From JAFCCL01 sp041645325 (GTDB lineage: Archaea > Iainarchaeota > Iainarchaeia > Iainarchaeales > GCA-2688035): 43,065 nucleotides of DNA. Of this stretch, positions 37,787 through 43,065 are shown piece after piece. A program made the translations under genes and the position numbers. The notes under the pieces are model-generated. The model was not told the DNA's origin, did not search any database, and saw only the letters and a list, made by a program, of their open reading frames with translations. The stretch is from the NCBI GenBank assembly GCA_041645325.1, contig JBAZQI010000006.1, positions 1 to 43,065 on the forward strand. Direction: 5' to 3'. Position 1 is the stretch's first letter. Every line of letters begins with the position of its first letter.

Positions 37787-38367
37787 CAGTATTCCTCGCA
37801 TTTCACCTGGTAAAATGCCCTTGGGTGGTCGCAACTCGGGCACTTTTCCGGAGGCTCTTTCCCGAAATGCACATAGCCGCATTCCCTGCAGACCCACCAG
37901 ACCTCTTTTCCCTTCCTGAAAACAGTTCCTGCCTCAACCTCCTTCAAAAGCTTTTTGTACCTTTCCTCGTGATGCTGCTCGGCCCTTGCAATCGCCCTCA
38001 TTCTCGCCGCAATCTTGGGAAAGCCCTCTTTTTCGGCAACAGCCGCAAACTCAGGATACATCTTTGTATGCTCATAATTCTCGCCGGCAATCGCCGCCTT
38101 AAGGTTCTCTGCAGTGTCCCCAAAAGCAGTTGGCACCTCAGCCTCAACCATCATTGCCTGGCTTTTTTCGCCTTTCTTGCCCTTCAATTCCTGAATGTGC
38201 TCAAAAAGCCTTTTCGCATGAATCCTCTCATTCTCCGCAGTAACCAAAAAAATCTCGCCAATCTGCTCAAAACCCTCATTCAGGGCAGCCTTTGCAAAAA
38301 AAGAATACCTGTTCCTTGCCATGCTTTCGCCAATGAAAGCCTTTCCAAGATTCTTCAAGGTCTCCAA
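37786..38367 (-). CDS. rbr: Rubrerythrin
   Basis: 193 residues. N-terminal ferritin-like diiron domain with ExxH-type helices (FIGESMARNRYSFFA, TAENERIHAKRLFEH, AIAGENYEHTKMYPEF, ARAEQHHEERYKKLL). C-terminal rubredoxin-like FeCys4 site: CRECGYVHFG and CPSCDHP. Rubrerythrin removes hydrogen peroxide, complementing the superoxide reductase that follows. The start codon is TTG at 38367, supported by a GGAGGTG site about ten bases upstream. The 38368-38493 gap contains A/T-rich promoter-like DNA only. Confidence 0.95.
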   Translation of the reverse strand: METLKNLGKAFIGESMARNRYSFFAKAALNEGFEQIGEIFLVTAENERIHAKRLFEHIQELKGKKGEKSQAMMVEAEVPTAFGDTAENLKAAIAGENYEHTKMYPEFAAVAEKEGFPKIAARMRAIARAEQHHEERYKKLLKEVEAGTVFRKGKEVWWVCRECGYVHFGKEPPEKCPSCDHPRAFYQVKCEEY

Positions 38368-38493
38368 AAAAACACCTCCAATTAAAACAAATATAATTCA
38401 ATAATAATTCAATACCTTTAAATTACAAAACCATTAAAAAAATTGGTTTCCTTCCAAGCCATTGAGCCAATCCACAAAAAGCCCAATAAGGAT

Positions 38494-39084
38494 TTAAATT
38501 TTTTTTCTGCTATAGCCGCCAACACCGTATTTTTTATGAATTAGGCTCATCCAGTGACTGCCTTTATTTCCCATTTCATAAACAATCGCTTTTATTTTTA
38601 AATAATTTTTTTCAGAAGGATTTGACAAGAAGTTCCGGATGGCTTTCCCGACGCGCGGGAGCATTGAGTTTGTAAAAAAAACATGTCCAAAATCAGGGTC
38701 TTTTCCATATGCCTGAACCAGGGGCATGATTCTTTTATAATGCGCTTCAATTCTTTCAAAGCAATCAAGAATTTCATTGGTTATATTACTTTTTGAGAAT
38801 CTTGAAGATTCACTATCCGGCCAAGCCATACTTCCTTTTTCGCAAAGAAAATACCTTTCAGTGGCTGATGCAATTTGGGTCATTCTTGCCCCAAACCCCC
38901 AGACAAAAACTTCCTTTAACAAATTTTTTTTCTTTGCAATGGCTCTTGCAGACAATTCTCTTCTTGGCCACGCTCTTCCTTTTGCCGTTTTGTATCTTTG
39001 CCTTTGTTTTCGCGAAAGCCCGCTTGGCAGTGCCCTTGTTTTTTTTCCGGCCAAAGCCCTTTGCAATACAGCGCGTGGATGCAT
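38494..39084 (-). CDS. Hypothetical protein with a basic N-terminus
   Basis: 196 residues. The first ~55 are Arg/Lys rich (KKTRALPSGLSRKQRQRYKTA, RRELSARAIAKKK), then a helical soluble part containing ITNEILDCFERIEAHYKRI and ending with KGSHWMSLIHKKYGVGGYSRKKI. No known family, membrane segment or Cys pattern is recognised. The basic N-terminus suggests nucleic-acid binding, but that is inference only. A shorter start (MTQIASATERYF) is possible. Confidence 0.55.
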   Translation of the reverse strand: MHPRAVLQRALAGKKTRALPSGLSRKQRQRYKTAKGRAWPRRELSARAIAKKKNLLKEVFVWGFGARMTQIASATERYFLCEKGSMAWPDSESSRFSKSNITNEILDCFERIEAHYKRIMPLVQAYGKDPDFGHVFFTNSMLPRVGKAIRNFLSNPSEKNYLKIKAIVYEMGNKGSHWMSLIHKKYGVGGYSRKKI

Positions 39085-39118
39085 AATCGTTAATAATTTA
39101 CATGGAGAAATTAATAAT

Positions 39119-39724
39119 TCATGCAGTCAAGGAGCCAATCCACAAAATGGCAAAAATTCCCATGGTGTGCAGGAAATATGCCAAGGCAATGAATTTTTTT
39201 GGCGTAAGGCTTTTGACAGTTGCCAAAATTGAAACCCCTATCTCAGTAGGCAAAGGAGAAGCAACCATAAACGCGGCAAACAAATACAGGGCATATTTTT
39301 TGAACCTTCCAAAAAGAAGGCGCTCTTCCTTTTCAATGAACCTGCCAATCCCTGTTTTTGAAATCTTCCTGATTTCGCCAAGCATAGTGGTCCTTATAAA
39401 GCAAAAAATAATCAAGTCGCTCACCAAAGCGCCCAAGCCACCGGCAATGGCGGCATAAAAAATGTTCTGGCCCTTTGCCATCAAAAGCAGCACAACAGTT
39501 GCCGGCGCCGCAGTTACCTCATAAGCATAAAAAAAGCCAGCCAAAAAAACGCCAAAATAGCCAAGGGGCTGCAAATGCCCGGCATAATGCAAAAAAAGGT
39601 TGGCATCAAGCATTATGACCGCAAGCAGGTAAGTTGCCAGCAAAAGCAGCAGCTTCGGATAACCCAAAACGCACAAAAAGTGCCTGAAAACATTCCTAAT
39701 CATTCCAAAAAAATTGACAACCAA
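39119..39724 (-). CDS. Multi-pass membrane protein, possibly distantly VTT/DedA-like
   Basis: 201 residues with about five membrane segments: LLLLLATYLLAVIML, YFGVFLAGFFYAYEV, FYAAIAGGLGALVSDLIIFCF, LYLFAAFMVASPLPTEIGV and a last one at the C-terminus. MVASPLPTEIGVSILATVK recalls the small-residue/Pro loop of VTT-type lipid transporters, but the match is weak. Function unknown. It is transcribed away from the FKBP lipoprotein; the 34-base gap leaves little room for separate promoters, and the two start regions may share A/T-rich promoter DNA. Confidence 0.7.
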   Translation of the reverse strand: MVVNFFGMIRNVFRHFLCVLGYPKLLLLLATYLLAVIMLDANLFLHYAGHLQPLGYFGVFLAGFFYAYEVTAAPATVVLLLMAKGQNIFYAAIAGGLGALVSDLIIFCFIRTTMLGEIRKISKTGIGRFIEKEERLLFGRFKKYALYLFAAFMVASPLPTEIGVSILATVKSLTPKKFIALAYFLHTMGIFAILWIGSLTA

Positions 39725-39758
39725 AACAAATAAAACCTGACCGCCTCAAAATCCATCA

Positions 39759-40295
39759 ATGAAAAAATTGTTTTTTTCCGCATTGGCAATTGCATTATCG
39801 CTGGTGCTCTTAAGCGGCTGCATCCAGCCAAGTTCAGGAAACGAAACGGAAAACGGGGGAAACCAGATGAACACTGAAAAAGTCGAGGCAGGCGACAATA
39901 TTGCGGTTGAATACAGGGGCACGCTTGCCGACGGCACCCAATTTGACGCAAGCGAAGGCAGGGGCCCACTTGAGTTCAAGGCAGGTGCAGGTCAGATGAT
40001 TAAGGGATTTGATGCAGCTGTAATTGGAATGGCCCTGAACGAGGAAAAAACCATTACCCTTCAGCCAGGCGAGGCATACGGCGAAGCAAGCCAGGCAAAA
40101 ATCGTTGAAATACCAAAAGAAAACATTGCAGACGCAAACCAGCTTAAAGTGGGAATGTCGGTAACAGGCAGCCAGGGCGTCAACGGCATAGTCAAGACAA
40201 TAAAGGCAAATTCCATAATAATAGACTTCAATCCCCCGCTTGCGGGAAAAACCCTGACATTCTGGATAAAGGTAGTGAAAATTGAGAAAAGCTGA
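39759..40295 (+). CDS. FKBP-type peptidyl-prolyl isomerase lipoprotein
   Basis: 178 residues. Lipoprotein signal ending LLSGC, a Gly/Asn linker, then an FKBP domain of the short archaeal/SlyD kind: VEAGDNIAVEYRGTLADGTQFDAS, RGPLEFKAGAGQMIKGFDAAVIGM, EKTITLQPGEAYGE, with the IF-type insertion (IVEIPKENIADANQLKVGM...VNGIVKTI) and PPLAGKTLTFWIKVVKIE closing the fold. It should accelerate proline isomerisation and chaperone folding outside the membrane, useful for the many secreted proteins encoded here. Confidence 0.93.
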   Translation: MKKLFFSALAIALSLVLLSGCIQPSSGNETENGGNQMNTEKVEAGDNIAVEYRGTLADGTQFDASEGRGPLEFKAGAGQMIKGFDAAVIGMALNEEKTITLQPGEAYGEASQAKIVEIPKENIADANQLKVGMSVTGSQGVNGIVKTIKANSIIIDFNPPLAGKTLTFWIKVVKIEKS

Positions 40296-40359
40296 CCTTG
40301 CGGAAAAACAATTATATTTTTTTACAAAAGCAATAAAATTCGGCAAGGGTGAAAAGCAA

Positions 40360-40956
40360 ATGGAAAAAAGGCCAGGGTCTTCTTCTCAAAGAGAAAGGGA
40401 CAAGACAGTTCAGGGCAAAATTCCAAGGGACAAAGAACGTTTGAGGAAACTCAAGCGATTACTGCCATCCGATTATTTCATTGAGGTTTTTTCAAGGTCA
40501 AAGCAAATCGCCAAAATTAATCCCTCAAAGCTTCCCAGAAAGCCGGTAAATATACTGCTTCTTTGCTATGAAGGAAAAGAAACAAGCCCTTTTGTAAAGC
40601 GATTTTACGAAAAAATTCTTGAGCATCAAATGTTATCCGGCAGGTTCAGATTGGCGGCAAATGGAGCGGCAGTGCTATCGCCAGATGAACTGGAGGCAAT
40701 TATGGGGGAAAGCGACTTCGTTGTCTTCACCTATGCAGACCTTTCCAAAACAACCTATGTGAAACCGATTATAGACAAAATAGCGGCCTCATCTGTAAGG
40801 CCGATTTTTACTGAAATTTCCGTGCCAAAGCCAAACCTCAGGAAAACAAGGGCTCACCAGTCATTACTGCAAACACTTGCCGGTGCCACCAGTACGTTCA
40901 ATTACATTGCAGAGCAAATTAACCAAGGCGCTTTAAAGAAAAAAAGAGCAATCTGA
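40360..40956 (+). CDS. Hypothetical protein with a phosphatase-like Rossmann fold
   Basis: About 198 residues from MEKRPGSSSQ, with a GGGTGA site upstream; the open frame extends 26 codons into the FKBP gene. The first ~65 residues are basic. Then NILLLCYEGKETSPFVKRFYEKIL resembles the first strand, P-loop and helix of low-molecular-weight tyrosine phosphatases (C-x5-R-S), but the Arg is replaced by Thr, so catalysis is doubtful. SDFVVFTYADLSKTTYV may be a later strand. Family not certain; PTS IIB-like is an alternative. Confidence 0.55.
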   Translation: MEKRPGSSSQRERDKTVQGKIPRDKERLRKLKRLLPSDYFIEVFSRSKQIAKINPSKLPRKPVNILLLCYEGKETSPFVKRFYEKILEHQMLSGRFRLAANGAAVLSPDELEAIMGESDFVVFTYADLSKTTYVKPIIDKIAASSVRPIFTEISVPKPNLRKTRAHQSLLQTLAGATSTFNYIAEQINQGALKKKRAI

Positions 40957-40976
40957 CATTTTAAGTCAATTGCAAA

Positions 40977-40987
40977 CATTTAAATCC
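40977..40987 (+). promoter_or_regulatory. TATA-like promoter of tRNA-Leu
   Basis: CATTTAAATCC is centred about 29 bases before the tRNA 5' end at 41011. Confidence 0.55.
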
Positions 40988-41010
40988 TTTTTTTGAGCCA
41001 ATTATTCCAC

Positions 41011-41137
41011 GCGGGAGTCGGATAGCGGTCAATTCCACCAGCTTGAGGAAACCCACTTTGCCCAAAGCAATGCGGGCGTGGGTTGCAGTTGGCTGGCGCC
41101 TTAGTGGCTTTCGGCGGTTCGAATCCGCCCCCCCGCA
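41011..41137 (+). tRNA. tRNA-Leu(GAG) with a 42-nt intron
   Basis: Acceptor GCGGGAG/CCCCCGC with one A6-C67 mismatch, discriminator A, D stem GGA/TCC, anticodon stem CCAGC/GCTGG, anticodon GAG at 41045-41047, class II variable arm (GCC-TTAGT-GGC), T arm GGCGG-TTCGAAT-CCGCC. The intron 41049-41090 is at 37/38 and contains one hairpin, AACCCAC/GTGGGTT. The central bulge-helix-bulge helix has three pairs of four (one G-U). No CCA is encoded. The long variable arm and A73 support Leu over Ser. Confidence 0.9.
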
Positions 41138-41169
41138 TTGGGCAGCACGGGATATATGCATATACCAAA

Positions 41170-41601
41170 TCAAAGGTGTTCATTTTTGCGAACTTGTTCA
41201 GAGTAAAGATATTCTCTTTCCATGTCTGTTTTAATTCTGGTTTGCCTTATAAAATGCCTTATCTGCTTGAGCAGCTTTTTCACCTTTCTTAATTCATTAG
41301 CGTCACGATACATTAGTTCTATGTATCCCCGTTCGTGAGAAATCCTATTTCTTACATCTCTAAATTCTTTTAGGAGAGAAAGTATATCTTCAGAAAATAT
41401 GCCTTGCTTTTCAGCTAACTTTATGTATTTTCCTAGAGTAGTTTTATCACTCTTATTGATGTCCATTTTTTTCTCAAAGAAAAGTTTTGAAAATAATATT
41501 GTTTCAACGTCTGTTGAAGCCCTAATTACCGCGGTTACAATATCCCCCTTCTTGACATATACATCCATTGGACTTGGAAGAAATCCTCGTGTCATCCCCA
41601 T
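41170..41601 (-). CDS. HEPN-like protein with an RxxxxH motif
   Basis: Up to 143 residues; alternative ATGs at 41595 and 41568 would shorten the N-terminus. The region EFRDVRNRISHERGYIELMYRD contains R-N-R-I-S-H, the RX4H motif of HEPN ribonucleases, set in an all-helical protein (TTLGKYIKLAEKQGIFSEDILSLLKEF). No MNT nucleotidyltransferase partner is adjacent. AT-rich codon use unlike the flavodoxin next to it suggests an acquired gene, placed just after tRNA-Leu. It may be a toxin or defence component. Confidence 0.6.
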   Translation of the reverse strand: MGMTRGFLPSPMDVYVKKGDIVTAVIRASTDVETILFSKLFFEKKMDINKSDKTTLGKYIKLAEKQGIFSEDILSLLKEFRDVRNRISHERGYIELMYRDANELRKVKKLLKQIRHFIRQTRIKTDMEREYLYSEQVRKNEHL

Positions 41602-41724
41602 CTGATTGACCCCTGTTAATTGATATTTGCGGGAGACATAATGCTTATTTCTTTCGGTTAAGGCTTGCCGTTTAACCTGCTCAATTTTTTAAATGGTTTT
41701 GAGTAATTTCTTTTGGGGACGGAA

Positions 41725-42207
41725 ATGAGGATACTTGTGGCTTTTTACAGCAAGACCGGCACAACCGAAAAGGTCGCACTTGCCCTTAAGGAAGCGCTTG
41801 AAGAAAAAGGGCACAATGCCGAGCTTGCAAAAATATTGCCAAAGGAAGAGCTCAAGGCTGCCCAGTACAAAAAAGACGGAAAGGACATAGAGCTCAAAAA
41901 CCCGGTTCTTGACGTGCAGAACTTTGACCTTGTGCTGGTGGGCACTCCTGTCTGGGGCTTTTGCCCCACGCCCATAGTGCTTTCTTATCTCAGGGGCCTG
42001 CAGAACACAAGCGGAAAAAAGTTTGCATTGTTCGCAACCTGCACAGTGCTGCCGGGAACCACAATACAAAGAATGGCAAGCATCCTTTCAACAAAAGGCG
42101 GCACTGTCACAAGCAGCCTGACAATAAGAAGCATTTTTCCCCTTGACGGCGCAAAGCTCAGGGAAGCAAAGGCATTTGCCGAACAGCTTGCCGGCGGGCA
42201 GGCATAA
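41725..42207 (+). CDS. Flavodoxin-fold protein
   Basis: 160 residues from MRILVAFYSKTGTTEKVA, where SKTGTT is the FMN-phosphate loop. Further flavodoxin features: FDLVLVGTPVWGFCPTPIVLSYLRG (50s loop and aromatic FMN contact) and KFALFATCTVLPGTT (90s loop). It should carry electrons or act as a flavin-dependent reductase-like protein (WrbA/flavodoxin_2-like variants exist). A TATA-like TTTTTTAAATGG is about 35 bases upstream. Confidence 0.88.
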   Translation: MRILVAFYSKTGTTEKVALALKEALEEKGHNAELAKILPKEELKAAQYKKDGKDIELKNPVLDVQNFDLVLVGTPVWGFCPTPIVLSYLRGLQNTSGKKFALFATCTVLPGTTIQRMASILSTKGGTVTSSLTIRSIFPLDGAKLREAKAFAEQLAGGQA

Positions 42208-42218
42208 ACGCCCTGCGA

Positions 42219-43013
42219 TTATTTTTTTGAAACCTGGTTTGCGATATCGCTCGCTATGTCCAAAATCTTTTCGCGCTCGCTCTTGGCGTTCTTTTGCATT
42301 TTTTCGCTTTCGCTTTTTGACTTCTCTTTTTTGCCGGCCTTTTCCATGCCTTCAAGCTCTGAAAGCCTTTCCTTGAGGTTTAGCATTACCTTTGAAACAT
42401 TTGCCTCGTTATACAATTCCTTGATGTTTGCCTCAAGGTCAACAAGCGCATGCTGGTTTTTTTCCATCAAAGCACTATATGTTGCGGCATCAATCTTCCT
42501 CTTAAGGTAGCTTTTTTCGGCAAGGTCTATTTCCATGACAAGCCGCCTTTTTTCGTCAAGCAGCTGTTTCAAAACGTGCCTTTTTTTTGCCTGCACTGCT
42601 TGAATCTTTTCGTCAATCTTTTCGTTTTTTTCGCCGCTATAAAGCTCGTCAATCAGTGCCTCAACTTCAATCAGCCTGTACTGTTTTTCCTTGAAAATGC
42701 TGTTGAAATCGGATTCGCTGAGCTTGTGCCTCAAATACCGCTTTTCAGCAATGCCGATTGCAGCAAGAAGCGTCTTTTTTTCCGCAAAAAGCATCTTCAG
42801 CGAGGGCTTCCTGTAATGCAGCTTTGTCCAAACCAAAACAACGGCAATGACCCCTGCAATCGCAGCCAAGGCATATGCAAAGCCAAGCAGCACAAAGCCA
42901 ATGGCCCCCCAGAAAACCGCAGAAAAAACGGCCAAGGCTGCCAAAGCAACTGCTGCAAAAAGCAGCTTTTTATTGGCAGCCAGGTTTTCTAAAAAAGCCG
43001 AATATTCAAGCAT
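42219..43013 (-). CDS. Membrane protein with a duplicated coiled-coil unit
   Basis: 264 residues. Two N-terminal membrane segments (KKLLFAAVALAALAVFSAVFW and FAYALAAIAGVIAVVLVW) are followed by a long charged helical region. Two ~45-residue units are clearly related: KKTLLAAIGIAEKRYLRHKLSE...EKQYRLIEVEALIDELY and KRRLVMEIDLAEKSYLKRKIDA...EKNQHALVDLEANIKELY. The C-terminus is Lys/Glu/Ser rich. Such proteins recur in DPANN genomes, but I do not know a function. The hydrophobic hairpin plus coiled coil suggests membrane scaffolding. It converges on the flavodoxin gene with 11 bases between. Confidence 0.75.
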   Translation of the reverse strand: MLEYSAFLENLAANKKLLFAAVALAALAVFSAVFWGAIGFVLLGFAYALAAIAGVIAVVLVWTKLHYRKPSLKMLFAEKKTLLAAIGIAEKRYLRHKLSESDFNSIFKEKQYRLIEVEALIDELYSGEKNEKIDEKIQAVQAKKRHVLKQLLDEKRRLVMEIDLAEKSYLKRKIDAATYSALMEKNQHALVDLEANIKELYNEANVSKVMLNLKERLSELEGMEKAGKKEKSKSESEKMQKNAKSEREKILDIASDIANQVSKK

Positions 43014-43065
43014 TCGATAAGAAAAAGGTTAACCCGAATAAAAAGCTTTGCGCCATACCCCAAAA

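Overview
The window looks like a chromosome segment of a DPANN-type archaeon, possibly near Diapherotrites or Micrarchaeota; the phylum is a guess. Archaeal signs: five tRNA genes with introns at the canonical 37/38 position and no encoded CCA, TATA-like boxes about 26-34 nt before starts with many near-leaderless genes, frequent ATGA stop/start overlaps, a HerA/FtsK-class ATPase, VapBC, and an archaeal-type Ogg. Bacterial-looking genes are mixed in: AroK-type shikimate kinase, single-chain GuaA, YidD.

Layout. 1-5617: tightly packed metal/redox operon (DsbA-like thioredoxin, DUF2318 lipoprotein, two paralogous Cys-rich proteins, HMA metallochaperone, ArsR regulator with a visible operator, one-TM protein, CopA ATPase). 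5688-10572: a HAD-YvcK fusion converging on a HerA-like ATPase with a very acidic N-terminus. 10680-13243: AT-rich accessory block (YidD, zinc ribbons, lipoproteins, His-rich membrane protein) with a duplicated promoter module. 13350-18006: aroK and aroC, split by a 3-kb AT-rich defence-like island (TIR, HEPN, two PD-(D/E)XK-like proteins) bounded by an 18-bp inverted repeat. 18119-24140: CPA2 antiporter, tRNA-Trp, HExxH protein, VapBC, tRNA-Ala, NatAB-like ABC exporter with a DJ-1 protein. 24229-29239: GH-like (alpha/alpha)6 enzyme, class II aldolase, MATE, GuaA. 29348-32743: structured element, two tRNA-Ser genes, deaminase, AraD-like, CDGSH protein, DedA. 32768-38367: small ORF, SIMPL protein, hairpin repeats, TrkH/TrkA, Ogg, desulfoferrodoxin and rubrerythrin. 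38494-43013: hypothetical and membrane proteins, FKBP lipoprotein, tRNA-Leu, HEPN-like protein, flavodoxin, duplicated coiled-coil protein.

The most unusual signal is a family of perfect short hairpins placed in series. They make up nearly all of the introns of tRNA-Trp, tRNA-Ser(UGA) and tRNA-Ser(GGA), part of the tRNA-Ala intron, and recur between genes (29728-29758, 33130-33249, 34187-34309). One 56-bp copy is repeated exactly, in inverted orientation, inside the 5' end of the ogg reading frame (37256-37311). A common unit is GCC - hairpin - CCYTGGGAAA; the stem sequence differs from copy to copy while its complementarity is kept.

The second signal is the aroK/aroC island, a compact cluster of TIR, HEPN and nuclease-fold genes at a repeat-bounded insertion point, which could be an undescribed defence system. 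All functional calls rest on motifs read by eye; no database search was possible.
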